In this document: piece after piece, positions 35,310 to 44,712 of the stretch
Position numbering within the stretch: the first letter of the stretch is position 1
How the letters are laid out: each line of letters starts with the position of its first letter
DNA from: Faecalispora anaeroviscerum
GTDB lineage: Bacteria > Bacillota > Clostridia > Oscillospirales > Acutalibacteraceae
Length of the DNA stretch: 64,000 nucleotides
Direction of reading: 5' to 3'
Assembly: GCF_947568225.1 (NCBI RefSeq)
Contig: NZ_CANOOQ010000001.1
Coordinates: 2,790,001 to 2,854,000 of the forward strand
The notes under the pieces: generated by a model
The model's database searches: none
Told to the model about the DNA's origin: nothing
What the model saw: the letters and a program-made list of their open reading frames with translations, nothing else
Made by a program: the position numbers and the translations under genes

Positions 35310-35765
35310 GTGTTGAAAACGATAAGAGTAGTGGCAGCAGTTATTTGTAACTCTTTGAAAAAACCAATTGAGATTTTTGCTACTGCCAGAGGGCATGGTG
35401 AATTCAAAGGACAGTGGGAGTTCCCCGGGGGCAAAATTGAGGTTGGCGAAACACCACAGCAAGCTCTGATAAGAGAAATTAAAGAGGAGCTTGCTGTGAA
35501 AATCAAAGTTGGCGAACTAATTGATACCATTGAGTATGACTACCCTACTTTCCATTTAAGTATGGATTGTTTTTGGTGTGTTGTGGTCGACGGAGAAATT
35601 ATCCTCAAAGAAGCAGAAGCTGCAAGGTGGCTTAACAAAGACGAATTATACGGTGTTGATTGGCTGCCCGCTGATATAACATTGATTAAAAAAATACAGA
35701 ATAGCCTACTTTTGCGTGAAAGCGAGATGTATGCCATTGATTCACGGAATGGCCGAAAACCCTAA
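35310..35765 (+). CDS. mutT: NUDIX hydrolase, MutT-like
   Basis: The 151-residue protein contains an intact Nudix box beginning GKIEVGETPQQALIREI and ending KEELAVKI (about 45-67), preceded by GQWEFPGG. MutT-type enzymes remove oxidised nucleotides such as 8-oxo-dGTP. The start GTG 35310 lies just after the stop of the SRA-like gene, so the pair is coupled. A link between a modified-DNA reader and nucleotide-pool cleaning is suggestive but unproven. TTG 35313 is an alternative start. Confidence 0.9.
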   Translation: MLKTIRVVAAVICNSLKKPIEIFATARGHGEFKGQWEFPGGKIEVGETPQQALIREIKEELAVKIKVGELIDTIEYDYPTFHLSMDCFWCVVVDGEIILKEAEAARWLNKDELYGVDWLPADITLIKKIQNSLLLRESEMYAIDSRNGRKP

Positions 35766-36133
35766 TAGATAAAGGATTTCACGCTTTTATGGACATATTT
35801 CCCTGCACAGCCTCACTATCACACGTTGAGACGGTGGTATTGATGTCGAGGGTAAAAGACTAAATGTACACAAACTCCAGTAAATAAGCCATTTTTGTCA
35901 TTTCGCGATTTTCAAACTGTACACTCAAAATGTGATTTTACCCGTGCATGGAAAGTAGTCTATCGGGTAGGATTCGGTTCGCGAAAGAACAGGATTGATA
36001 CCGGACTTTTACGACAGGACAGGATAGATGTTTTGTGTTTTTGGGGCTTGGTGAGAGAATAAGATAAATGTTTTTGAGGGCTTTCAGGTGCGCGTGGGAA
36101 CAGGTCAACATTATGATAAACGAGGTGAAACCG
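35766..36133. other. Non-coding gap with second repeat copy
   Basis: No gene is supported. From 35790 to 35848 the sequence matches 38458-38515 with many differences, including the GGACAT start and the repeat at 35822-35845. It looks like a scar or target site of former insertions. Confidence 0.55.
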
Positions 36134-36703
36134 ATGAAATATGTGGTGTTATTTCGGGGAATCAATGTCGGTGGCAAAAACATCGTCAAAATGAACGACT
36201 TGAAGCAATTGCTGCTTGACCTGGAATTGAAAAACGTTCAAACGTATGTCCAAAGCGGTAATGCGGTTTTGGAGTCCGACCTTGATGAAACCACTTTACA
36301 GAATAATATCTGCAATGGTTTTGTCAAACGGTTTGGATTTGAAAGTGGCGTGATCATAAGAAATATGGATGAGATTCAGTATCTTATTGCGCAACTTCCG
36401 TTCTCGCCAGATGAGATAACTGCTGCCGAAACGGCCGACCCTCAAGTGGAACACCTATATGTTTATTTTTTAGATAGTCTGCCTGAGCAGTCGCAGCTCG
36501 ATGCCGTATGCGGGAAGTATGCCGGTTCGGATATGCTGCGGGCGGGAAAAAGGGAGTGCTATCTTCTTTGCCATCAAAGCATACGAAAATCAAAACTGGC
36601 TGCTTACATGTCCAAAGCATTTGACATGGCTACGGTACGAAATTGGAAAAGTGTTTGCAGTTTATATGATATGATGGCAGATATACCGATACGAAAAAAT
36701 TAG
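36134..36703 (+). CDS. DUF1697 family protein
   Basis: The 189-residue protein shows the DUF1697 signature: KYVVLFRGINVGGKN at the start, MNDLKQLLLDLELKNVQTYV, QSGNAVLES and a C-terminal TVRNWKSV. ATG 36134 follows GAGGTG. The family is common in Firmicutes and has no proven reaction. It precedes an acetyltransferase by 12 bases and probably shares its transcript. Confidence 0.9.
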   Translation: MKYVVLFRGINVGGKNIVKMNDLKQLLLDLELKNVQTYVQSGNAVLESDLDETTLQNNICNGFVKRFGFESGVIIRNMDEIQYLIAQLPFSPDEITAAETADPQVEHLYVYFLDSLPEQSQLDAVCGKYAGSDMLRAGKRECYLLCHQSIRKSKLAAYMSKAFDMATVRNWKSVCSLYDMMADIPIRKN

Positions 36704-36715
36704 GGAGGTATCTAT

Positions 36716-37348
36716 ATGCAGTATGGGCCGAATCCAAACGCCGTTTACCCAAATGAAAACATACAAAGCGTTTGTTTCATTAAAAATACCATTACCCGTC
36801 CTAATATTACCGTGGGTGACTACAGCTATTACAGCGACCCAGACGGTGCGGAGCGATTTGAAGAGCATGTAACCCATCATTACGAATTTCTAGGCGACAA
36901 ACTCATGATCGGTAAATTCTGCGCCATTGCAAAAGGTATCGAATTTGTTATGAACGGTGCAAATCATCGGATGTGCAGTGTCACCACCTATCCGTTCAAC
37001 ATTATGGGACAAGGTTGGGAAAAGGTAACTCCATCGCTCAAAGATCTGCCGCTCAAGGACGATACCGTCGTCGGAAACGATGTATGGATTGGGCAAAATG
37101 TAACAGTCATGCCGGGAATACACATCGGAGATGGTGCGATTGTTGCTGCAAATTCTGTTGTGGCAAAGGACATTCCGGCTTACAATATTGCGGGAGGAAA
37201 CCCCGCACGCATTATCCGCAAGCGCTTTGATGACGACTTGATTTCCTATCTGCTGGAGCTGAAATGGTGGGACTGGCCCGCTAAAAAAATATTTGATAAT
37301 TTGGATTCTCTGTGCAGTGGAGATTTGACGAAAATCAGGGATATTTAA
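36716..37348 (+). CDS. Vat/CatB-like hexapeptide acetyltransferase
   Basis: The 210-residue protein is a left-handed beta-helix acetyltransferase of the xenobiotic class. GPNPNAVYP at the start, GDYSYYSD, MNGANHRM with the catalytic His, GNDVWIG and AGGNPARII match the Vat streptogramin and CatB chloramphenicol acetyltransferases. TAGGGAGG (36702-36709) precedes ATG 36716. It may give streptogramin A or chloramphenicol resistance, but similar proteins act on other substrates, so resistance is only possible. Confidence 0.8.
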   Translation: MQYGPNPNAVYPNENIQSVCFIKNTITRPNITVGDYSYYSDPDGAERFEEHVTHHYEFLGDKLMIGKFCAIAKGIEFVMNGANHRMCSVTTYPFNIMGQGWEKVTPSLKDLPLKDDTVVGNDVWIGQNVTVMPGIHIGDGAIVAANSVVAKDIPAYNIAGGNPARIIRKRFDDDLISYLLELKWWDWPAKKIFDNLDSLCSGDLTKIRDI

Positions 37349-37414
37349 GGTAAATATTTAAAGGCACCCTTCGATGTAATTTCGTAGAGTACCTTGCTCA
37401 TTTTTGCCCTTATT

Positions 37415-37766
37415 CCTCCATATCCACCAAAAGCATCAGCAGATTTGGCGGGGATACGATTGAAACCTTATCAGCAATCAATCGGTTGAAGGCAGCAGGG
37501 GTTAGAATCATATTTGAAGAAGAAAATCTGGATACCGATGAAGTCGACAGCAATCTTATGATTTCGGTGATGAAATCTTTAGCTCAAGCTGAAAATGAAA
37601 GCCGAAGTGAAAATATTCGTATGGTGCTTGCGATGAGGGCTGCAAACGGAACTTCTTCAGGGCAGTACAGGAAGAAAGAGCGAAAAGAAGTAACGTCGTT
37701 ACGGACAATGACGGTATTCATCGTAGCAGTAAGAAATATAGTTGGAAGAAAGATAAGAAATCATAA
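37415..37766 (+). pseudogene. Serine recombinase fragment with deletion and frameshift
   Basis: The frame reads TKSISRFGGDTIETL and EEENLDTDEVDSNLMISVMK, the middle of a recombinase catalytic domain, without a start or the nucleophile. After NGTSS most of the recombinase domain is missing, and a shifted frame gives KRSNVVTDNDGIHRS and ends KKDKKS at 37766, as does the pseudogene at 33580. It is the remains of a second copy of that recombinase type. Confidence 0.85.
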
Positions 37767-37783
37767 TTTGTTGAGGTGAAGTC

Positions 37784-38338
37784 ATGATTGAAACAGAAAG
37801 ATTGATTCTGCGTTCTTTCCTTGAAAGCGATGCGACAGATGTATTGGAATATTTGAGAGAACCAACGGTAAACTGCTTTGCCAGTATGAAACTGAACTCA
37901 CTTGAGGAAGCCAAAGCAAAAATGAAAAATCGAGTCAGTGAAACTGAATACTATTTCGCCATAGTTCTGAAAGAAACGGGAAAGGTCATCGGTGAGATAG
38001 AAGCCTATCCCGAGCGTGGCGAACCTCACGATACAAGTTCGCCGTTGGATACCTTCAGCCCGTGCTGGATGCTGAACAGAGATTATCAAGGCAAAGGCTA
38101 TGCACATGAAGCAGCTCACGCTTTTTTTGATTATCTGTTCCGTGAGAAGGGTGCAAGACGCATCTACGCCTATACCGAGGATTACAATTTGTCGAGCCAG
38201 CACCTTTGTGAAAAACTCGGTATGCGCCGGGAAGGATTATTTAAGGAATTCGTATCCTTTGTCAATAACCCAGACGGCACACCTTGCTATGAAAACACTG
38301 TGCAGTATGCCATTCTGAAAAAAGAATGGCTTGGGTAA
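37784..38338 (+). CDS. GNAT acetyltransferase (RimJ/RimL type)
   Basis: The 184-residue protein has the RimJ/RimL start (IETERLILRSF), central VIGEIEAYPE, the acetyl-CoA loop (NRDYQGKGYAHEAA, about 105-118) and SSQHLCEKLGMRREG. It would acetylate a small amine or a protein N-terminus. A TGAGGTG site precedes ATG 37784, shortly after the recombinase remnant. It may be resistance or detoxification cargo. Confidence 0.88.
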   Translation: MIETERLILRSFLESDATDVLEYLREPTVNCFASMKLNSLEEAKAKMKNRVSETEYYFAIVLKETGKVIGEIEAYPERGEPHDTSSPLDTFSPCWMLNRDYQGKGYAHEAAHAFFDYLFREKGARRIYAYTEDYNLSSQHLCEKLGMRREGLFKEFVSFVNNPDGTPCYENTVQYAILKKEWLG

Positions 38339-38751
38339 ATTTTAGTTTGCTAAGTATAAAAAGCAAATAGCCTACTTACGTGACACAATAGATTAGATGT
38401 CAAGAAATAGATTCTCTAACGAAAAAGCCTTTACAATCAAGCAATTTCGTTGACTTTGGACATGTTCCCCCAATAGCCTAAAAATCACATGTTTAAGTAG
38501 TGATAATGATGACGCGTTGTGGTGACAAGGATAAAAAGTCAGGTAAAACTACAATGTATTGTGGTTCTTGAGTGAAAAACGGATAAAAATCGGCCCCCAA
38601 ATGCCCGAATTTTGCCCTGATAGATGACATCGGCTTTTTGGGGAAATGACAGATGAAAAAATAGGTTTTGAGGTAATTAATAACTTGTACTCATTGGGCA
38701 ATTATGGCGAACAAACAAGAACTCAAGTTTAGATTTGAAGCGAGGGTACAT
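38339..38751. other. Non-coding gap with third repeat copy
   Basis: No ORF is supported here. AATAGCCTACTT lies at 38366-38377 and a diverged copy of the dispersed repeat at 38486-38516, ending in ATGATGACGCG as does the first copy. Other segments are featureless AT-rich sequence. Confidence 0.55.
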
Positions 38752-39501
38752 ATGAATACTGATTTTGTAAACTTAACAACAGAAAACCTTTTCAATGAGC
38801 ATTTATGCTGCATTATCCGCAGTAAAAAGCCCCACCAAGGGATTAACGCAAAGCGACAATGGCTTTCAGAGCGACTAAAGGAAGGCCATGTCTTTCGAAA
38901 GCTAAATGCAAAGGCTACGGTTTTTATTGAATATGCTACTCTTGAAACAGCTTGGGTTCCCATAATTGGTGACAACTATTATTATGTATATTGCTTATGG
39001 GTTGAGGGTAGTTACAAAGGAAAAGGGTATGGGAAGTCGCTGATGGAGTATTGTTTGGCTGATGCCAAAGAAAGGGGTAAATCCGGCATTTGTATGCTCG
39101 GAGCAAAAAAACAAAAATCTTGGCTTTCTGACCAATCATTTGCGAAGAAGTTCGGCTTTGAGGTTGTTGATACTACCGATAATGGGTATGAATTGCTTGC
39201 ACTTTCTTTTGACGGAACAACGCCAAAGTTCGCACAAAATGTTAAAAACCAAGAAATAGAAAACAAAGAGCTAACAATTTATTATGATATGCAATGCCCC
39301 TATATCTATCAAAATATTGAGATGATAAAACAGTATTGTGAAATGAATGACGTTCCTGTATCTTTAATTCAAGTGGATACGCTACAAAAAGCAAAGGAAT
39401 TGCCTTGCGTTTTCAATAACTGGGGTGTTTTTTATAAAGGAAATTTTGAAACGGTGAATTTGTTAGATGTCTCCTATTTAAAGAGAATACTCAAAAAATG
39501 A
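38752..39501 (+). CDS. YoaP-like N-acetyltransferase
   Basis: The product (249 residues) has a GNAT domain with a WVEGSYKGKGYGKSLMEYC acetyl-CoA loop and a C-terminal thioredoxin-fold-like YoaP domain (LTIYYDMQCPYIYQNIEMIK), the arrangement of Bacillus YoaP. ATG 38752 has GCGAGGG upstream; ATG 38704 is possible but lacks a site. The physiological substrate is unknown. Confidence 0.82.
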   Translation: MNTDFVNLTTENLFNEHLCCIIRSKKPHQGINAKRQWLSERLKEGHVFRKLNAKATVFIEYATLETAWVPIIGDNYYYVYCLWVEGSYKGKGYGKSLMEYCLADAKERGKSGICMLGAKKQKSWLSDQSFAKKFGFEVVDTTDNGYELLALSFDGTTPKFAQNVKNQEIENKELTIYYDMQCPYIYQNIEMIKQYCEMNDVPVSLIQVDTLQKAKELPCVFNNWGVFYKGNFETVNLLDVSYLKRILKK

Positions 39502-40233
39502 AAATACAATCTTGGCTTTTTCCCGTTAATTATTAGGACTGTATTTTAAAATTTCCCATAGGCAATAACAACTAACGGCTGTGTTCTTCGTAACTGAAAA
39601 ACGCAGCCGTTGTTTTGTTACCAAAAATAAGACGGAAAACGAAAGGACGGATTACAATGTTTACAAGATTTTTCAGTGAAACTCCACTCTTCAAATCAGA
39701 AATAGAAATGCAGTTTATTCCCGGCTTCACACCTCGTGCCTGTGGAACATACTGAAGTCGGCAGCGAGATGTGGATGCAGAAGCTATTGCGAATCACTGG
39801 AACGAGATGTTTTTTATTTTATATCAAGTGGATATCGGTTTTGAATCAAGTCATATCATCCCGAAGCGCGTCAATAATATTTTCTCTTTTTATCTTACTA
39901 ATGGCATACAGCATTGTAATGAACACCACAAAGAGTACGCTGGCCCTGGACAATATTCAGATAGGCGCTGTCATCAAGAAACTGGATGTCCATACTCTCC
40001 ATAACGGGAGTGCTTGCGGCTTTTTTGACCGGGATATAAGCCGAAATTAGAATTGTAACCATGCAGACCGCCGTCGCAACGACAATCGCGGGGATTAAGA
40101 TCGTCAAGGTTAAAGGGACGTTGTTGTAGAAAATGTTCCCAAAATTACTGGCGACAATGGAGATCACAAGCCCGATGCTGCCTAGTGAACCATGAAGGTG
40201 AACCTCTCACTTTAAGAGAGCTTAACGGCAATT
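39502..40233. other. Decayed region with gene remnants
   Basis: No intact gene is supported. A 32-codon ORF starts at 39656 (MFTRFFSETPLFKSEI) and stops near 39754; a different frame (39771-40004) continues with DVDAEAIANHWNEMF, suggesting one frameshifted ancestor I cannot name. On the minus strand a permease fragment lies at 39898-40167. Confidence 0.5.
39898..40167 (-). pseudogene. FtsX-type ABC permease C-terminal fragment
   Basis: The 89-codon fragment contains a hydrophobic segment (ILIPAIVVATAVCMVTILIS) ending in AYIPVKKAASTPVMES, the typical C-terminal end of FtsX/MacB-like permeases. There is no N-terminal part, and the last 20 residues are out of family. It is a leftover of a transporter gene. 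Confidence 0.65.
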
Positions 40234-42147
40234 TTATTCCGCTCCCAACGGCAGGGATACTTCCGCATGAAAGCCCTTGTCATCGGTATAGAGATTGATT
40301 ACACCGCCGTACCGTTCCACGGTTTCCAGCACAGAGGGAATGCCAAGGCCAAAGCCGCTGCGTTTGGAGGATAAGTATTTTCCGCCTCTGGTGTTCAGTT
40401 TCCCGTTAAAGCTGTTGTCCACAACAAATTCAAGCTGTCCGTCCTGAATACGTCCGGCGATGAAAATGGTCTTATCTCCGTCCTTCTGGCGCAGGCAGGC
40501 TTCTGCCGCGTTCTCCAGCAGGTTGCCAAGAAGGCCGCATAAATCCACAATGGGGAAATGCAGCTTTGTGGGCAGCGAAAGCCTTGCCCGAAACCGGATA
40601 CCATTGGACTGTGCCAGATTGCTGTAATACTGCACCAGAGCATCCAGCTCGATGTTGTCGGTGAGGCGGCCGATCCGGGTGCCCTCGTTGATGACCGTAA
40701 TGCCGTGAATATAGTTTTCAAGCTCTTCGCGGCGCCCTTCCTCGGAAAGTGTTATCAGGGTACGGAGATGATGGCGGAAGTCATGACGCAGCTTGGCGCT
40801 TTCCTCCACCTTCTGGTTCATTTGCCGCAGATGCTCCACCTGCATGGTAAGCTGGCGTTTCATCTGCCGCTGTTCCTCGGCATAGACAAGACTGTGCCGG
40901 TAACCCATGGCTACGTCGTACCACAGCACCACGCCAATTGCGATTACCAGACTTAAGCTGCCCCATTCCTGGAACCACCCTCCGAGTATCGGCTCATAGT
41001 TCGGCAGAAGGCGATCCCAGGCCAAGGCGCAGGCATAAAAAATATCCGCACAGAGCAGTATCACCGCTTTGTCGATATTCCGGCGCATCGCCATTACGGC
41101 AGTAAACAAAAGATATACGGCGGTAAGCAGTTTAAAGAGAAAAACCAAATGGGAGAAGGCCAGCATTACCGGAAGCGTCAGCTGTGCGGCAAATATTCCG
41201 TAAAGCAGCGCCAGCACACTGATCGAACCGGCTACAATACCGCTGATGAGCTGCAAACGTCTTTCCGTATCACAGATGCGTCCGTGAAGCAGGATGACAA
41301 ACAGCGTTAGCAGATACCCGCTGACCAATTCTAACGTATACCACGGTTGAACCGGCAGCAGCAGGATGCCATGTATCACGGAATATCCGGTAAATACGGC
41401 GCTGGCCAGAGACAGCACGAAAAAGAGCCAGATATTATTCCTGCGGCGGGTGCGGACGGCAAGATAAAAGCTGAAAACAACAAGCATCAGGGTTGCTGTG
41501 ACCACAATCAGGCAAATTCCAATCCGCAGTCCCCGTGTGGTGTTTACATTTAAAGGTTCGCCAAAGGCAGACGGATAGACAAGACCGCTGTATATCCATG
41601 AATGGTCGCTGACTGCCAGCAGAAGCGTGACCTTGCCGGAGGCTTCAAAGGTGATGATTCGGCATTGGGTCTGATCCTGATAGGCTTCCGCTTCCGGCTC
41701 ACCCATTTGCAGCTTCAGCTTGTCATTTACATAAAACCGGTACGCGGAATAGATTTCCGGAAGCTCAATGGCATAGGTGTGTTCCGTTTCCGGCAGATAC
41801 AGCGTCAGGGCGTAGCTGGCGCTGCCGTGGGGAGAGCGGCGGGCGTCGCCCATAGCAAAATTGACTTTCTCCGCGATGGACAGGTACTGATAGTCATCCC
41901 CCTGCTGCCGCAAGGTTTCCGGTGTCAGCAGCCGGTCTGCATAGTAGCGCCAGCCGTCCCGCAGATAACGGATGGGCGTGTCCGTCCAGTCCGCTTCTGA
42001 AACATACAGTGTGCCGTTGATGGCCTGGGGCGCGGACTTTGTGTACTTGTTATCGAAGTGATATAAAGAGAGAAACAGCGCTGAGGAAAGGGAAATCGTC
42101 AGAAGAAGTGCCAAAGAACACCGTAATACAAAAGGCTTTTTATCCAT
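40234..42147 (-). CDS. 7TM-type sensor histidine kinase (GHKL, LytS/AgrC-like)
   Basis: The kinase (637 residues) has an N-terminal span, an extracellular jelly-roll-like sensor (about 35-200), seven or so membrane spans (about 205-400, 7TMR-DISM style), then a coiled coil, the phospho-acceptor motif LRHDFRHHLRTL (about 455) and an ATPase domain with LLENAAEA and GFGLGIP. It would phosphorylate the LytTR regulator encoded two genes upstream. ATG 42147 has GGAGG seven bases before it on the minus strand and lies inside the previous gene's end (eight-base overlap), so the two are coupled. Confidence 0.9.
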   Translation of the reverse strand: MDKKPFVLRCSLALLLTISLSSALFLSLYHFDNKYTKSAPQAINGTLYVSEADWTDTPIRYLRDGWRYYADRLLTPETLRQQGDDYQYLSIAEKVNFAMGDARRSPHGSASYALTLYLPETEHTYAIELPEIYSAYRFYVNDKLKLQMGEPEAEAYQDQTQCRIITFEASGKVTLLLAVSDHSWIYSGLVYPSAFGEPLNVNTTRGLRIGICLIVVTATLMLVVFSFYLAVRTRRRNNIWLFFVLSLASAVFTGYSVIHGILLLPVQPWYTLELVSGYLLTLFVILLHGRICDTERRLQLISGIVAGSISVLALLYGIFAAQLTLPVMLAFSHLVFLFKLLTAVYLLFTAVMAMRRNIDKAVILLCADIFYACALAWDRLLPNYEPILGGWFQEWGSLSLVIAIGVVLWYDVAMGYRHSLVYAEEQRQMKRQLTMQVEHLRQMNQKVEESAKLRHDFRHHLRTLITLSEEGRREELENYIHGITVINEGTRIGRLTDNIELDALVQYYSNLAQSNGIRFRARLSLPTKLHFPIVDLCGLLGNLLENAAEACLRQKDGDKTIFIAGRIQDGQLEFVVDNSFNGKLNTRGGKYLSSKRSGFGLGIPSVLETVERYGGVINLYTDDKGFHAEVSLPLGAE

Positions 42148-43951
42148 GGCGACGCCTCCGGAAATAGGTAATCCCACCCGCAGTCAGAAGCAGCCCGCCA
42201 GATACGGGAAGCAGCGAAGACAAGGCCCTTTTTTCTTCTTGAATCCCGGAGGATTCTAAAATTGTGTAGGTACCCGCTTTATCCACCGTAAAGCAGAGAA
42301 GCCCGCCTTCATAGGCCGTATTCACAATTTGTTCGCCCGCTTCATTTTGGACAGTAGTTCGGGCATTCTCAGCCTGCGGTGTATAGCGCAGGCGTATAAC
42401 CGTCCCCGAAAGCTCTGTGACAGCAGCTTCCGCAGCCTCCACCGCAAGCAGTATCTGCCGATCTTCCGGCTGGGTCAGCGTAACGGTCAGGGTATCTGAA
42501 TCCGACACGTTCAGCGCGGAGAGCAGGCTGCTTGGAATGCTGACCGTCAGCCCGCCGGACCCGAACACTACGCTTTCTCCGTCCGCGCACAAATCCCGCA
42601 GGCGCAGGCCGGAAATAACGGTTTGCTCTGGTGAATAGGATTCAAAGACGGCAGTGGATTCCTGTGATTCGGAGACTGTCTTAGGCACCGTTGTCGGCAA
42701 TGCTTCAGCGCTTTCCTCCAACCGCTGGGATACCGCATGATTTTCTGGTTCCGGTGAAGTTTCCTCTGTTTTATGAGAAGGAACAGGATCGGAATACGCC
42801 GGCACCGTCGATTCGGTTGGAACGGCAGGAATTCCGGTCACCGGTTTTTCTGTCACCGGAGTCTGAACCTGCGAATTGCTATTATTATCAGGGCTTTTGC
42901 TGCTTTGGGAGCCGTCCGGTGTTTGCGTTGGGGTAGGAGTCACAGGGTCTTGACCGGACGGCGTGTCATCGGAGACAGGCGGCGAAGCAGGGCTGCTCTC
43001 TGATGGTGACGAATCATCGTCATCACCGCTCTTATTGGGACTGTCGGGTGTCTCCGGAGAGGTGGGGGGCGGTTGGGAGCCTGTTCCTGAGCCGCTGCCG
43101 CCAGCGTCGCCGCCGTCCCGGTCACCGCCTGAATAATCGAGGATACTAAGCTCTCCGTCATATTGAAAGGACAGAACGCCAGTCTGACCGCCGGGATAGG
43201 TTACCTTAAGTTCATAAGCGCTTCCATATTTCAAGATACGCTGTGAAAGCTGAAGGTCACCGGGGGTGAACAGGAAACCATCGCTCAGTTGTATCCATTC
43301 TCCGCCATCCTTCCGCAGCCATACGGCAAACTCGTCCAGCTGTTCCTGCTGCTCCGCAGAAAGTATCCATGGAAAGCGAAGAAAGCCACGTCCGGCTACG
43401 CAGCAGTTGATGTCCGGCTCACCAAGTGTCTGGATGGAAACAGCGCAAAGCTGCCGTGGCAGAGAAACGCCGTCTGCCAGCGTATATTCCGTTCCAAGGT
43501 CGGGTGCCGCTGAAGCATAGTATACGCCGGCCGTGGCGGTATCCACGGCATCCAAAGACCATGCGCCCGATACCAGATCATAGGGATTGCCGTCTGCGTC
43601 ATAGCCGGTAAAGCCTGCAACGGTATCAGCAAACCAGTCGGAAAGCTCCTTCTGCGAGGTTCCGACGGCAAATGCCACGGCATCTGTCCGGTCCGGCTCA
43701 TCAAAGCTGGTCAGGGTGATTGCCGAAGGCGTTACGGTAACCACCGGAGCGGCTTCATCGCCGTCAGCGACCGTTCCAGCATCAGAAGGAGCAGCTGTAC
43801 CGGCGGAAATATCGGAATTAGTGCCGCTGCCGGAATCGGTATCCGCAATCGTATCAGCAGCTGCGGCCGGTTCCTCTGCCGCCAGTACGGAAGGCGCCAG
43901 CATTCCGCAAAGCAGCAGAAAGGTTAAAATCAGTGCCCATATCTGCTTCAT
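42140..43951 (-). CDS. Secreted surface protein with variant sortase-type C-terminus
   Basis: The 603-residue protein starts with a signal peptide (about 1-24, ending SVLAAEE), has an acidic Ser/Thr/Asp region, a folded domain (about 75-275), a Pro/Ser/Thr-rich stalk (about 280-430), a second folded domain and a C-terminal LPVSG, hydrophobic run and RRRRHG tail. This matches a sorting signal with Ser in place of Thr, although a simple membrane anchor is possible. It lies between the response regulator and kinase genes, overlapping both by a few bases, which suggests that it is part of the sensory unit. Confidence 0.8.
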   Translation of the reverse strand: MKQIWALILTFLLLCGMLAPSVLAAEEPAAAADTIADTDSGSGTNSDISAGTAAPSDAGTVADGDEAAPVVTVTPSAITLTSFDEPDRTDAVAFAVGTSQKELSDWFADTVAGFTGYDADGNPYDLVSGAWSLDAVDTATAGVYYASAAPDLGTEYTLADGVSLPRQLCAVSIQTLGEPDINCCVAGRGFLRFPWILSAEQQEQLDEFAVWLRKDGGEWIQLSDGFLFTPGDLQLSQRILKYGSAYELKVTYPGGQTGVLSFQYDGELSILDYSGGDRDGGDAGGSGSGTGSQPPPTSPETPDSPNKSGDDDDSSPSESSPASPPVSDDTPSGQDPVTPTPTQTPDGSQSSKSPDNNSNSQVQTPVTEKPVTGIPAVPTESTVPAYSDPVPSHKTEETSPEPENHAVSQRLEESAEALPTTVPKTVSESQESTAVFESYSPEQTVISGLRLRDLCADGESVVFGSGGLTVSIPSSLLSALNVSDSDTLTVTLTQPEDRQILLAVEAAEAAVTELSGTVIRLRYTPQAENARTTVQNEAGEQIVNTAYEGGLLCFTVDKAGTYTILESSGIQEEKRALSSLLPVSGGLLLTAGGITYFRRRRHG

Positions 43952-44673
43952 ATTTCTTCTCCCCGAAGAGAGCCCGCGGAAAGGCTCAGACGCTGTTGCT
44001 GCACCTGCCGCTGCAGGCGGCGGCTGACCGGCAACTGCTCCCCGCTTTTCAGGATGAGATAATCGCCGCCAAGCTCGCGAACCTCCTTTAGGTTAACCAC
44101 AATGCCCTTAAAGCAGGACAGGAACTGCGGATAGGCCGTCAGCTGTTCGGAAAGTTCCGAGAAGCTACCGGATACCGGAACAAGGCAGTCCTTTAAATGG
44201 ATACAGGTACAGCGGTTCTGGTAATCGGCATAGAGAATACGGCTCAGAGAAATTCCCAACGGCTGGTTTCTTGTGGTAACCGTGATGGAGGAATCAATCT
44301 GCGATTCTGCAATTTTGCAGTATTGCAGCGCCCTTGAGAGCTTTTCCAAGGTAGCGGGCTTTACGATGTAATCCGCTGCCCGAACATCGTAGCTTTTCAC
44401 ACCGAATTCTGAGCTGGTGGTAAGGAAAATAAGGTTGAGATTCTCGTCAAGCTGACGCAGCTTGAGTGCGCAGTCCACGCCATTTTCATTGTTCAGGAAA
44501 ATATCCATAAAAACAATGTCGTATCGGCCCGGTATGTAATCGGCAAGCAACTCCCTGCCGCTGTGAAATTCCTTGATTGCTATTGTCTGATGCTGTTTTT
44601 CTTCATATTGTTTTAAAAGGCTGCGGAGTATTTCACACTCAGTAGCCATATCATCTACGATTGCCGCATTCAT
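43948..44673 (-). CDS. LytTR-family response regulator
   Basis: The 241-residue protein has a receiver (D57 in IVFMDIFLNN as phospho-acceptor, Lys in DYIVKPAT near 105) and a LytTR DNA-binding domain (about 140-235, ending VSRRLQRQVQQQRL). AAAGGAG precedes ATG 44673 on the minus strand. It overlaps the surface-protein gene by four bases. A LytTR-type direct repeat lies at 44815-44842, between it and the divergent surface-protein operon, which is therefore its likely target. Confidence 0.93.
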   Translation of the reverse strand: MNAAIVDDMATECEILRSLLKQYEEKQHQTIAIKEFHSGRELLADYIPGRYDIVFMDIFLNNENGVDCALKLRQLDENLNLIFLTTSSEFGVKSYDVRAADYIVKPATLEKLSRALQYCKIAESQIDSSITVTTRNQPLGISLSRILYADYQNRCTCIHLKDCLVPVSGSFSELSEQLTAYPQFLSCFKGIVVNLKEVRELGGDYLILKSGEQLPVSRRLQRQVQQQRLSLSAGSLRGEEI

Positions 44674-44712
44674 TTGAAATTCTCCTTTGCATATAATATT
44701 CCATTTAACATT

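Noticed and set aside
33055..38516. CRISPR array
   Set aside because: The three repeat copies are kilobases apart and diverged, with genes between them and no cas genes in the window.
40558..42000. Two 132-codon plus-strand frames opposite the histidine kinase
   Set aside because: They are antisense shadows of conserved kinase sequence in a GC-richer region.
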